From NCBI GenBank assembly GCA_017554335.1, contig JAFZIO010000058.1:1-53628 (forward strand): a stretch of DNA of 53,628 bases. The letters run 5' to 3'. A program made the position numbers and the translations under genes. Below the pieces are notes generated by a model. It was not told the DNA's origin. It was given only the letters and a program-made list of their open reading frames with translations, and did not search any database. Source of the DNA: Bacteroidales bacterium (GTDB lineage: Bacteria; Bacteroidota; Bacteroidia; Bacteroidales; UBA932). Below are positions 43,790 to 51,547 of the stretch, one piece after another. Every line of letters begins with the position of its first letter. The first letter of the stretch is position 1.

Positions 43790-46206
43790 GACTTTGGCAA
43801 TTTAAACATGGCTCCGAACTCCAGGTCGGCCTCCGGAGGGTCGAAGGGCACGAAGCCGCCCCAGTGGCAGAAAGTGTACTCCCCGAACAGGATGCGGCCG
43901 TCTCCGGGGGCATAGAAGTCTATGCGCACCTGGGGGAAGTCGCCGGCCAGGGTCGACGCCAGCTTAAGCATTTCGTCCAGGCAGGCCGGCTTCTCGGGCG
44001 GCACGGCGGCATTCGGGTGGCCGTTACGGACATCCAGGTGCTGCCAGTCGGGTGTAAAGAAATCGAACTTTGTCTCTTCTGCAGGATTGTCGCGGTCCGT
44101 AACCACAAACAGGAATCCGGGCTTGCCGCTGAAGCAGAATATCTTGTAGTCCTTGAGGCCGGCGCCGATGTAGGGTTCGGCAATTATCCTCGGCTTCACG
44201 CCCTTGTAAGCCCATTCCCGGGCCCTCAGCCAGAACTTGTCTTTCAATGCTTCGGCAAGGCGCGCGCAGGCCGCTTCCCTGTCGAACGTGCTCTTATCCG
44301 TACAGATTACGGTGCTGCCGCTGTCGTGCGTACACTTGAGCACGAACTGCTCCGGCAGGGCGTTCCAGTCTATATCTTCAGGCTTGTCCCATACTCCCAG
44401 CGTGGGAATAACGTGCTCTGCACCTATCTTTCCGGCTACGTACGACTTCACCTCAGCCTTATCCACCAGCTTGTGGTACAGAGGGTTACGGTCGTGCAGC
44501 TTCTGCCGCTGCAGCTTTTCGGTAAAGGTCTGCGGACGGCAGAGACGGAGACGGCGTCCCATAGCACAACGGTATTTCATCCGGAGGAACAGGGCATCCG
44601 GGAGCCACCGGCCGGTTTTACGGAGCACGAACTCCCTTTCGCCGTTTGTGAGCGCGTAACGCCAGCAGAGCGGGGGGAAAGTCACGACGGTGACAGCCAG
44701 CACCGCCAGCAGACGCCAGCCGGGAGCGTCAATCAGTATATGCAGGTTGAACGGAACCGCCGAGCTGAGTATGGCGACCGCAATCACGGGGCCCAGCGCT
44801 TCATCGAAAAGGGCTCTGGCGGAATAGCCGGCCAACTTTCTGGCATACAGGACCTTGATTACATCAACGATAAGATATACGACTGCGAAGAAGATATAAG
44901 ACACCTGAGCAGGCGCCCCGGCCCTGAAGGCCACCCAGGAAGCGGCAAAGGCCAGCAGAGCAACGGAGGAACTGACCAGATAGTATCCTTTTACGCGCCC
45001 GTCTGCCTGAATCAGCGTTACCAGGGGGTTGAACAGCATATCCGCAAGGATGCAGAGAACCGTGAGGCGGGTGAAGACTACTGCATAATCCGGAACGTTC
45101 CCCAGCCACAATTGCAGCAGCGTCGGCGCCTCCAGCACCAGCGGAATACCGATAAGCGTAAGTATCAGGCCGCTGAATTTGATTCCCTTGTTCACCAGCT
45201 CGAAGCTGTAAGACTTGTCGCCGGCGGCGTAGGACTTGGTTATCTGGGGATTGAGGGCCGTAAGGAAATTGGAGATAAACTGTTTGATGATGTTCTCCAC
45301 CTGCGAGGCAACCAGCCTGGCGCCGTTCAGGGCTACGCCGAAGAATATATTTACCAACTGGTTGATACCCTGTGTGTTGACCACGTATGCGCCGCTGCCC
45401 AGAACGTTCCAGCCTGCAAAGGCCGTCATCTCCTTGAGCAGGCCGCCGTCGAAAACGACCTTGCCGCGGGTTTCCGCGAACAGCCTGCGGCAGGTGATGC
45501 CGTAGGTGAGGCGGATTACAAGCGCCACCGCCAGCATGAGTATGGCGTAGAGTATCAGCTTATCGCAAGCCGCCGTAGCAATCAGCAGGGCTACGCCGAG
45601 TTTCAGGACCGCCTCCCCTATGCTTATCCAGGCGAAGACGTCCATGCGTTCGTGGGAGATTATGGTGGCGTTGAACGGTACGCTGAGGAGGTTGACCATG
45701 AGTACGCCCATGGAGCATTGGAGCACCCATCTGGCGGCGTCCATGCGCCCGGCGGGGATGTTCATTTTGTTCTCCAGCCACCAGACGCCGAGGGTTTCGG
45801 TAAGCAGCAGGAGCACGGCGCAGAAGATCAGCTGCATCAGAACGGCCGTAGAAAACACCCGGTGGAGGGTGCCGCCGGCATCATTCTGCTCCGGGGAGGC
45901 GCCCCCATGTCTCCTGAAGACTTGGGAAAACGTCGCCATGGAGGCACCTCCCCGTCGCTCGCCACCGGCGGTGCCAAGGTGCCAGGTGATGTAGCGGCTG
46001 ATGGATTGGGAGACGGAATTGGTGACGACGGTGAAGAGCATCACGAGTCCCCCTACGGCTCCGTAGACGCCATAGTCTTCCACCCCCAGGGCCTGCAATA
46101 CCACACGGGAGGTGAAGAGGCCTATCAGCATGAGCAGAAACATCCTGAAATAGAGCAGGATGGTGTTCTTCGCTATGCGGCGGCTATTTTCCGAAATGTC
46201 AGGCAT
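43786..46206 (-). CDS. Polysaccharide flippase fused to a TupA-like ATP-grasp domain, with in-frame repeat
   Basis: An 806-aa fusion. Residues of about 1-510 form a MOP-superfamily Wzx-like flippase with around 12-14 membrane spans (NTILLYFRMFLLMLIGLF near 14). Residues of about 525-806 form an ATP-grasp domain of the TupA-like or amidoligase type: TFTEKLQRQKL, LKCTHDSGSTV, IIAEPYIG and FGEYTFCHWGG. The flippase moves lipid-linked glycan across the inner membrane; the ATP-grasp part would add an amide-linked group to a sugar acid, which is inferred. Residues of about 78-113 (ERRGGASMATF to EQNDAGG) lie in a loop between early spans and come from a palindromic repeat. Start MPDISENSRRIAKN was chosen to match flippases. 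Confidence 0.87.
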   Translation of the reverse strand: MPDISENSRRIAKNTILLYFRMFLLMLIGLFTSRVVLQALGVEDYGVYGAVGGLVMLFTVVTNSVSQSISRYITWHLGTAGGERRGGASMATFSQVFRRHGGASPEQNDAGGTLHRVFSTAVLMQLIFCAVLLLLTETLGVWWLENKMNIPAGRMDAARWVLQCSMGVLMVNLLSVPFNATIISHERMDVFAWISIGEAVLKLGVALLIATAACDKLILYAILMLAVALVIRLTYGITCRRLFAETRGKVVFDGGLLKEMTAFAGWNVLGSGAYVVNTQGINQLVNIFFGVALNGARLVASQVENIIKQFISNFLTALNPQITKSYAAGDKSYSFELVNKGIKFSGLILTLIGIPLVLEAPTLLQLWLGNVPDYAVVFTRLTVLCILADMLFNPLVTLIQADGRVKGYYLVSSSVALLAFAASWVAFRAGAPAQVSYIFFAVVYLIVDVIKVLYARKLAGYSARALFDEALGPVIAVAILSSAVPFNLHILIDAPGWRLLAVLAVTVVTFPPLCWRYALTNGEREFVLRKTGRWLPDALFLRMKYRCAMGRRLRLCRPQTFTEKLQRQKLHDRNPLYHKLVDKAEVKSYVAGKIGAEHVIPTLGVWDKPEDIDWNALPEQFVLKCTHDSGSTVICTDKSTFDREAACARLAEALKDKFWLRAREWAYKGVKPRIIAEPYIGAGLKDYKIFCFSGKPGFLFVVTDRDNPAEETKFDFFTPDWQHLDVRNGHPNAAVPPEKPACLDEMLKLASTLAGDFPQVRIDFYAPGDGRILFGEYTFCHWGGFVPFDPPEADLEFGAMFKLPKS
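45868..45975. repeat. Palindromic repeat inside the flippase gene
   Basis: Two nested inverted repeats: GGTGCCGCCGG (45868-45878) with CCGGCGGTGCC (45965-45975), and GGGGAGGCGCCCCCATG-type arms (45893-45911 and 45935-45953, four mismatches). The length is a multiple of three (108 bp) and the frame stays open. The coded residues have no counterpart in related flippases. Confidence 0.75.
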
Positions 46207-46249
46207 CTCTATCGGGCTTCGTCTTGCGAAGATACGAAATAAAAACGAA

Positions 46250-46272
46250 AAAGTCCGGACGGGCCGGACTTT
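46250..46272 (-). terminator. Intrinsic terminator after tRNA-Gly
   Basis: AAAGTCCGG and CCGGACTTT pair around a 5-nt loop directly beyond the tRNA 3' end, with a T-rich tail on the minus strand. Confidence 0.82.
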
Positions 46273-46274
46273 AG

Positions 46275-46345
46275 AGCAGGATAAGGGAGTCGAACCCTCC
46301 TCCTTGGCTTGGGAAGCCAATGCACTACCGATGTGCTAATCCTGC
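46275..46345 (-). tRNA. tRNA-Gly (anticodon CCC)
   Basis: Read on the minus strand: acceptor GCAGGAT/ATCCTGC, D arm with GGTAGTGC, anticodon stem TTGGC/GCCAA around TTCCCAA (anticodon CCC), T arm GAGGG-TTCGACT-CCCTT. Discriminator T and no encoded CCA. It has its own promoter and terminator. It reads GGG codons. Confidence 0.94.
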
Positions 46346-46354
46346 ATTGGGTTG

Positions 46355-46385
46355 CAAATATATAAACAATATTTGTCAACCACAA
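46355..46385 (-). promoter_or_regulatory. Promoter of tRNA-Gly
   Basis: TTG (46383-46385), 20 nt, TATATTTG (46355-46362) on the minus strand. The start point falls a few bases before the tRNA 5' end. The promoter fills the gap between the TMEM43 stop and the tRNA. Confidence 0.85.
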
Positions 46386-46391
46386 ATAGCG

Positions 46392-47597
46392 TTACGCCTC
46401 AGCTGCAGGAGCTGCTGCCTTCTCCTTGCTCTTCTTGCTGAGGAACCAGATGAGGGCGGCGGCTGCGACAAGCAGGGAGATGCCGACCACAGGACGGTAA
46501 GCGACCCATGCTATGGCAATCACCACCAGAGACCAGACAAGGCCGAGCACCCAGGCTACAAGGCCAACGCCGAGGCCGGCAATATTGCCGAGGAACGGGA
46601 GAACCTTGAGGAGGGCGGTGATGATGTCGAAGATGTTCCTGAAGCCGAAGACCACCAGGAGTATTCCGATGACACGGAGTACCCACGCAATGGTCTTGTT
46701 GCCCTGGCGCTCGGTTTCGAACATCTCATCCATGGCTACGGTGCCATCCTGAAGGGTCATGAGGGTATATCCGTTCTTGGCGGTAAATTTCTCGAAAGTG
46801 TCGCCGCTGGCCACCGCGAGGATGGAGACCTCACCGGGGAGGACCTTCTCGTAGCTCACGCGGACGTCGCCGACGGTGGGGTTGTTGGGATTGACGCCAA
46901 GGTAGATGGTGTTGCCGCTGGTGTGCACGAAGTTCTTGTCTGCGGGCACGTCGAAGGCCTTGTGGAAGTCCGCCTCATATTCGTCGACCACCTCAGGCTC
47001 CAGGTCCACGGTAACAGGAACCCTCTTGTTCATCTGGGACACCAAGCCTTCGGGGAGCTTGTAGGCGCCGAAGCTGACGTTCCGGGCCTGCCAGTTCTGG
47101 TCGTCCAGATTCAGCAGAACATCGTTGTTGATGCCCTTGTAATCGGGATCCTCAAAAGAGGAAGAATTGACGGGGCTGCTCACCCACTCCTTGCTGTAGG
47201 TGTACGTGGTAACGGTCTCCTGACCGCCGCCAACTTTATCCTTGGTAGTGGTGCTGGTGTGCTCCACCCACTGATAGAACTCGGTGCTGCGGGCAAGCTT
47301 TACGGCATTCACGGAGATGCCGAACAGGCCGTCCGTCAGGATGTCCTTGGTGTCGGCGTATCCCGTAGCGTGAACCATCTTTCCGTTCACCTCGGAGTTG
47401 ACCTGCGCAGGGTCGCCCAGTTCGACGCAAACGCCCTGGGCCTCTTTGAGCATACGGGTAGTCTTTACGGTGCGGCCCTCGTTCCAGAACAGGAGCACGG
47501 TGCCGATAATAAGCATAAGAAAGCCTGCGCCAACGCCACTGAGGGCATTCTTCAGCCTTCCGCCATACGAAGTTTTCGTTACTTTTTGGTAAGCCAT
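46392..47597 (-). CDS. TMEM43-family membrane protein
   Basis: A 401-aa integral membrane protein. One span lies near residues 24-40 (FLMLIIGTVLLFW), a large extracytoplasmic domain at about 60-290, and three to four spans at the C-terminus (about 305-390), followed by a Lys/Ala-rich tail. The pattern and the FWNEGRTVKTTRML block after span 1 match TMEM43 (LUMA), a family shared with eukaryotes whose molecular role is unsettled and which has been linked to membrane and lipid organisation. Start and promoter (47630-47660) agree, leaving a leader of about 25 nt. Confidence 0.85.
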   Translation of the reverse strand: MAYQKVTKTSYGGRLKNALSGVGAGFLMLIIGTVLLFWNEGRTVKTTRMLKEAQGVCVELGDPAQVNSEVNGKMVHATGYADTKDILTDGLFGISVNAVKLARSTEFYQWVEHTSTTTKDKVGGGQETVTTYTYSKEWVSSPVNSSSFEDPDYKGINNDVLLNLDDQNWQARNVSFGAYKLPEGLVSQMNKRVPVTVDLEPEVVDEYEADFHKAFDVPADKNFVHTSGNTIYLGVNPNNPTVGDVRVSYEKVLPGEVSILAVASGDTFEKFTAKNGYTLMTLQDGTVAMDEMFETERQGNKTIAWVLRVIGILLVVFGFRNIFDIITALLKVLPFLGNIAGLGVGLVAWVLGLVWSLVVIAIAWVAYRPVVGISLLVAAAALIWFLSKKSKEKAAAPAAEA

Positions 47598-47629
47598 AGT
47601 AAAATAATTAACTGGTTTTTTCTAGTTTA

Positions 47630-47660
47630 CAAAAATACTTTTTTCTACCGTCAAAAACAA
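47630..47660 (-). promoter_or_regulatory. Promoter of the TMEM43 gene
   Basis: TTG (47658-47660), 20 nt, TATTTTTG (47630-47637) on the minus strand. The -33 box lies within the T tract of the preceding terminator, so the two units are directly back to back. Confidence 0.75.
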
Positions 47661-47666
47661 AAAAAA

Positions 47667-47688
47667 GGAGCCGTCAAACGACGGCTCC
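47667..47688 (-). terminator. Intrinsic terminator after small gene
   Basis: GGAGCCGTC and GACGGCTCC pair around AAAC; the minus strand continues into a long T run. It lies 31 nt past the stop of the 41-aa ORF. Confidence 0.9.
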
Positions 47689-47718
47689 CGGGAGTCAAGG
47701 GAAAAAGAAGACTACCCT

Positions 47719-47844
47719 TTATTGGGTACTAATCCGAACTGATAACACCTCACCGCACTGAGTACGGCGATAGTGAGACCGGACAGTCTCTTTTTTGCCA
47801 TTGCGGATGCGCGTATACGCATTCACTTTGACAAAAGAGGGCAT
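47719..47844 (-). CDS. Small basic protein (41 aa), candidate
   Basis: Starts MPSFVKVNAYTRIRNGK, continues KETVRSHYRRTQ and ends with a beta-like tail. The tyrosine- and arginine-rich YTRIRNGK and VRSHYRR pattern resembles short proteins seen near mobile or phage genes, but no family was identified. A strong terminator follows and an A-rich stretch (AAGTAAGA) precedes the ATG. Longer in-frame starts read through the upstream hairpin. Whether it is translated is uncertain. Confidence 0.42.
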   Translation of the reverse strand: MPSFVKVNAYTRIRNGKKETVRSHYRRTQCGEVLSVRISTQ

Positions 47845-47974
47845 TCTTACTTCAGCTTGAAGTCTGATGCCATAGCGAGAACCACTTTTCCGTTGTCGCA
47901 TTGATGTATAGATTGAAAGTGCAAAAAGTGTTCTGGCGGCTTGAAGACCACATCCTCGACCCCTCATTCTCTCG

Positions 47975-48046
47975 AAGAAAAAAAAGAAAGGCATCCCACA
48001 TAAACGGAGATGCCTTAAAAACTTTCAATCTGTCATGCATCAATGA
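47975..48046 (-). ncRNA. Candidate small RNA or attenuated leader
   Basis: Between the promoter at 48053-48082 and the terminator hairpin at 47988-48016 a transcript of about 70 nt would form. It could be a free small RNA, or a leader whose terminator decides expression of the 41-aa gene that follows on the same strand. No known RNA family was recognised. Confidence 0.4.
47988..48016 (-). terminator. Intrinsic terminator or attenuator
   Basis: AAGGCATC and GATGCCTT pair around a 13-nt loop. The minus strand then reads TCTTTTTTTT. It lies 36-40 nt after a consensus promoter, too close for a protein gene between. Confidence 0.7.
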
Positions 48047-48052
48047 CTGTTG

Positions 48053-48082
48053 CAAAGGTAGTCATTTTTCCGATTCAAGCAA
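48053..48082 (-). promoter_or_regulatory. Promoter of the candidate small RNA
   Basis: TTG (48080-48082), 19 nt, TACCTTTG (48053-48060) on the minus strand. No gene start follows within 200 nt, only the hairpin at 47988-48016. Confidence 0.65.
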
Positions 48083-48376
48083 TAGTCAAATAAAAAAAGC
48101 GGCCCCCAAATGGTGACTCTCGGAGTCAAGAGCGTTTTTGCTCTGTACGGCATATAGTGTGCTTTGCAAATACTGGACTTCAAGCATCCAAAGGGAGACA
48201 AAATAGTCAAAAGACTGATAATCACTTTCTTTTTTTTGTTTGTACGCCAATGCTTCGAACGGGCAGGCTGAGACCCTGGCGGAACTCCGTTCGCCGCGCC
48301 ATGCGCGTCATCTCCGCCTTGGCGTAAGAGCACATCAAAAAGTCTTACCCGTTTTGTCCTTGTTATAGCAAAAAAG
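48083..48376. other. Non-coding stretch with hairpins and a weak small ORF
   Basis: No supported gene. The stretch holds small hairpins (GACTC/GAGTC and AGAGC/GCTCT at about 48115-48145) and an inverted repeat TACGCCAA (48243-48250)/TTGGCGTA (48319-48326) that frames an 84-bp block. An ORF of 37 codons (48222-48335, minus strand; starts MCSYAKAEMTRMARR and ends KKRK) runs through this block and is basic, but nothing else supports it. Confidence 0.5.
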
Positions 48377-48404
48377 AAGGGCCGGCCTTGAGGCCGGCCC
48401 TTCG
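48377..48404 (-). terminator. Intrinsic terminator after the multidomain lipoprotein
   Basis: GAAGGGCCGGCC and GGCCGGCCCTTC pair around TTGA, followed on the minus strand by TTTTTT. It lies 12 nt past the lipoprotein stop. Confidence 0.92.
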
Positions 48405-48415
48405 AGCAGAAGGAG

Positions 48416-51247
48416 TTATTCGATTGAAAAACTCTTTATGTAATAACCTCCGGTTGCTCCCGTAAAGTTAAATAGAATCTCTCCCTTTTGTGCGCTAGTG
48501 ACCGTGAAGGTCAGGGTGACATCAGATGTGCTGGAGACTGTCTGCTCCTTGTCACACGTATACTCCACGCCATTAACAGAAGCACTAACTTTTACCGTTT
48601 TTTTACTATTTGTCTTTACGACAAGAACAATCTGTTTTACATCTTTGTCGTAATCAGTACAACTGAAAGTAGCGTTATCTGTACGAGATCCAGTGGTTAA
48701 CTGTAGATAGGGGGAATTGTTTACTTTAATGTATACAGCTGTCAGGCTCCATGTATACTCTCCAAGCTTTGCGGATTTTGTTGCCGGGGTATTTGAATCT
48801 CTTCCATCATAGTCTTCTCCAAAAGGATTACTGTTGAAAGTAAAAGAATATGCCTCAGCGCTCGGACCAGTACCAGCTGCAAGTTGGCTGACTTTGATGA
48901 CTTTCACTACATCAGACTCACCTCCCTTGGTGAGGGTGATAGTAATGGATCCGTCGCGCGCTGCACCTTCATTGGCGGAGACCGAATAGGTAATAACATT
49001 ATTACTGATAGATGCTGCAGTTACGACGGTCATGTCGGGAGTGGCCGTTGCATTCCATCCGTCACCATTCTTAATGGTTATCATTTTTGTAGCATCGGTT
49101 ACGCCTGCGGCGGCAACATCAGTAATGTCAGTTGCTTCAATTGAAGCAGGAACAGCGACATCCTGATCTACAGTGATGGCATCTAACTTGAATACCTTAA
49201 TCTGCTCCGTTGAATTATACTTGGTCACAATACCCACGACCGTAATGACCTGTCCAGCAACGTTCTTGGAGTTTGTACTGTTTAGATACACCTGATAATT
49301 CGAAGTACCATCAGTTACAGATATATACTTCCCGTCGACAGCCGTTACAGTAAGTCCGGAAACCTTTACATAAGCATTCTGGTATGTTGAGAAATTACCA
49401 GCTAGAGCAGAAAGCGCTACAGTTTCGGGCTCAACCACGGCTTCTTCTCCTGTAAACGATGCATCTATTGCTGTAACCTCACTGTAGCCATTGTATAAAA
49501 GTGCAGTTACAGTCAAGTCTCCGCTGAAAGTCTGGCCCTGCTTCAGTCCGTGACTGCTCTTGTAATACGTAATGGAGCCGGTGGCATCCTTGATAATGGC
49601 AGTATTTGTCGCGGGAACAAATGAAACAACGGCATTGGTTAAATGACCATTTAACACAGCTGATTTGTCCGTGACTTTTGCATTCAACTCAGCGATGGTA
49701 CTAAAGTCTGTGTACTGAATAGTTTCCTTTAAAGTATATGAAGCGGACGCAATATTGGAATCAATCATGCCTTCCTTCTTTGCAACGGCAGTAATCATGA
49801 CCGTCTCTGTAATGGATATAGGCGCGGAATAAAGAGTTGAAGGCTCAGCATCAGTTAATGAATAATAAATAGACGCCCCTTCTGTTGCACAGCTTAAGCT
49901 TACCTGGGTCCCGCTGTCTACTGCACCGGCAGCAGGGTTGAAGGTGGGAGCTGCAACGCGTTTGTAAACGACAGGATCCTGTTCGGAGCCAGTACCTACG
50001 GTTATGGTAACTATCCTGCGCTGACCAGTAGTTCCACCGATGGTGAACACCAGATTCTTCGCTTCACCTGTCCAGACGGGATTATCTTTAGCAAGAACAC
50101 TACCTGCACCATAAAGGATATCGTTCTCTCCGTCATCAGCGCCGAAGGTAAATTCAACCTTGGTAATATTCTTTTCACTGGTCAGAGTAATAGTATTGCC
50201 ACCGTAGAAACGACCTGCAGAGCCTGTGTTATAATATTTTGGAGCATTCGAACCATCTCCCTTGCCGGCAACAAGTGTAACATCTTCAGATACTACTGTT
50301 ATGATCTCCTCCGCATTTTCATACCCCAACTTCGGGAAATCGAACAGGCCGTTTGCCGTTTCCGGTTGAGGCTGCTCGCCGGCGGTAATTGCAGGGACAT
50401 CATGCACCTTGTTCTGGTCCACGGAGACGGCGCCGGAAGTGCTTCTTTGAGCAACGATGACCTCGCCGTTATACAGGGTAAACGTAGCGCCTTCTGCAAA
50501 AGACATAGGGGGAACGACCATATAATACGTCTGTCCAACCACGAATGAGTCGCTGGAGGAAGGTCTGAGAGTAATCACCTCTGCGGTCTGAGCTCCGTCT
50601 GTCGGGACTGTGTACAGCTGGCCGGCAAGTCCAAGGATGGTGCGTGTCAGACTGAAAGCATCTCCTGCTTTGTTGCTTTTGAGTGTGATGCTCGTGACGT
50701 TTTCTTCTCCAACCTTAATTGCCAGGAGTCCGTACAGGTTCTTGAAATTGAAGTTCAGACTACTTTCCGAGTAAGCAACTGCAGCGAATGCATCAGTGTC
50801 AAAACCACTGACTCCTGCCGACTGCTGCACTTTGAAAGGAATCTGAAGGTGACCGTTAACCATTTCGTTGGCACGATCATAAGGATAAACGCCCCAATAC
50901 GGCGCAGTTCCGGGAATCTCGGCACTTCCATGAGTGAATGCAAGGGATTTCCATCCTCCCTCCCAGTACGCTGTATAGGCATCTGCGGTAATATAGAAAT
51001 ACATGTTCGGATTCGGATCCGTATTATCAGTCGAAAAAACACTGAGTTTATCGTCGGCCCCCCAGATCAGGGCATTGGGCGTGTCGGGATGCCACGTAGT
51101 CTTTGTTTCCGCGGCTTCGCGGGTAGCGTGGATTACAGCATTGCCTTCGGAAATGCCGGGTTGGGTTTCTACGGAAAGTTCCTGATTGCAGGCTGCGGTC
51201 ACAAGGGCTGCGAGAGCTATTGCTCCTAAAGAGATTATCTTTTTCAT
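48416..51247 (-). CDS. Large multidomain surface lipoprotein
   Basis: A 943-aa lipoprotein: signal peptide, lipobox TAAC, then NQELSVE. Visible modules in order: a fimbrillin-like N-terminal domain (TKTTWHPDTPNALIWGADD near residue 50); a beta-sandwich near 310-430; a chitobiase/beta-hexosaminidase C-terminal-type repeat (ASIYYSLTDAEPSTLYSAPI near 460); an OB-fold-like DUF5689-type domain near 520-720; a BACON-like module near 740-820 (SANEGAARDGSITITLTKGG); and a final beta domain. No catalytic site was seen, so binding to glycan or protein at the surface is the likely role. The 45-aa peptide upstream shares its transcript. Confidence 0.8.
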   Translation of the reverse strand: MKKIISLGAIALAALVTAACNQELSVETQPGISEGNAVIHATREAAETKTTWHPDTPNALIWGADDKLSVFSTDNTDPNPNMYFYITADAYTAYWEGGWKSLAFTHGSAEIPGTAPYWGVYPYDRANEMVNGHLQIPFKVQQSAGVSGFDTDAFAAVAYSESSLNFNFKNLYGLLAIKVGEENVTSITLKSNKAGDAFSLTRTILGLAGQLYTVPTDGAQTAEVITLRPSSSDSFVVGQTYYMVVPPMSFAEGATFTLYNGEVIVAQRSTSGAVSVDQNKVHDVPAITAGEQPQPETANGLFDFPKLGYENAEEIITVVSEDVTLVAGKGDGSNAPKYYNTGSAGRFYGGNTITLTSEKNITKVEFTFGADDGENDILYGAGSVLAKDNPVWTGEAKNLVFTIGGTTGQRRIVTITVGTGSEQDPVVYKRVAAPTFNPAAGAVDSGTQVSLSCATEGASIYYSLTDAEPSTLYSAPISITETVMITAVAKKEGMIDSNIASASYTLKETIQYTDFSTIAELNAKVTDKSAVLNGHLTNAVVSFVPATNTAIIKDATGSITYYKSSHGLKQGQTFSGDLTVTALLYNGYSEVTAIDASFTGEEAVVEPETVALSALAGNFSTYQNAYVKVSGLTVTAVDGKYISVTDGTSNYQVYLNSTNSKNVAGQVITVVGIVTKYNSTEQIKVFKLDAITVDQDVAVPASIEATDITDVAAAGVTDATKMITIKNGDGWNATATPDMTVVTAASISNNVITYSVSANEGAARDGSITITLTKGGESDVVKVIKVSQLAAGTGPSAEAYSFTFNSNPFGEDYDGRDSNTPATKSAKLGEYTWSLTAVYIKVNNSPYLQLTTGSRTDNATFSCTDYDKDVKQIVLVVKTNSKKTVKVSASVNGVEYTCDKEQTVSSTSDVTLTFTVTSAQKGEILFNFTGATGGYYIKSFSIE

Positions 51248-51267
51248 CTTCTTGTTCGCTTTAAGGG

Positions 51268-51405
51268 TTAGAACGTCCACGGATCACCTTCACCTACAAT
51301 TTCGAGGTCCGCCTCCGGACTCTCACACAAAATGTCGGGAGCCATGGCCTCGGCCTCCGTCTTGGGAGCAATGTATTTCTCCCTGAAAAAAAAGTCTTTT
51401 ACCAT
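51268..51405 (-). CDS. Small acidic peptide (45 aa) upstream of surface lipoprotein
   Basis: Begins MVKDFFFREKYIAPKTEAEAMA, and the C-terminal half is acidic with an aromatic end (EGDPWTF). The consensus promoter at 51480-51510 is about 70 nt upstream, and the lipoprotein ATG lies 20 nt after the stop, so both are on one message. It resembles the 44-aa peptide at 3210-3344 in length, in the aromatic or basic start, in the P-x-T-E block and in the acidic aromatic tail. Such short ORFs occur widely before surface lipoproteins of Bacteroidales but lack an assigned function. No signal peptide is seen. Confidence 0.68.
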   Translation of the reverse strand: MVKDFFFREKYIAPKTEAEAMAPDILCESPEADLEIVGEGDPWTF

Positions 51406-51479
51406 ATAGTCTATTGTTTATATTGTTAGTGTGTTTTTGAAAGTCAAAATAATTATTTAAAAATTAGTCGTGCAAATTG

Positions 51480-51510
51480 CAAAATTATAAATATTAATCG
51501 TAGAGACAAA
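51480..51510 (-). promoter_or_regulatory. Promoter of the peptide/lipoprotein pair
   Basis: TTTG (51507-51510), 19 nt, TAATTTTG (51480-51487) on the minus strand. Its position supports a transcript that starts before the 45-aa ORF. Confidence 0.75.
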
Positions 51511-51520
51511 AAAGAATACG

Positions 51521-51528
51521 TATATTTG
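51521..51528 (+). promoter_or_regulatory. -7 element of the flavoprotein gene
   Basis: TATATTTG on the plus strand, 19 nt before the ATG at 51548. No -33 box was found at the normal spacing; the divergent promoter lies directly beside it. Confidence 0.5.
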
Positions 51529-51547
51529 TCAACAGGTTTTCAACAAA

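Noticed and set aside
43864-46242. 792-codon ORF antisense to the flippase fusion
   Set aside because: It is complementary to a clear two-domain protein and has no recognisable domain.
46206-46320. Longer start for the flippase fusion
   Set aside because: The extension would run through the tRNA terminator and into the tRNA-Gly gene.
47852-48055. 67-codon minus-strand ORF upstream of the small basic protein
   Set aside because: It reads through a terminator hairpin and its T tract (Phe-rich run); kept only as a possible leader reading frame.
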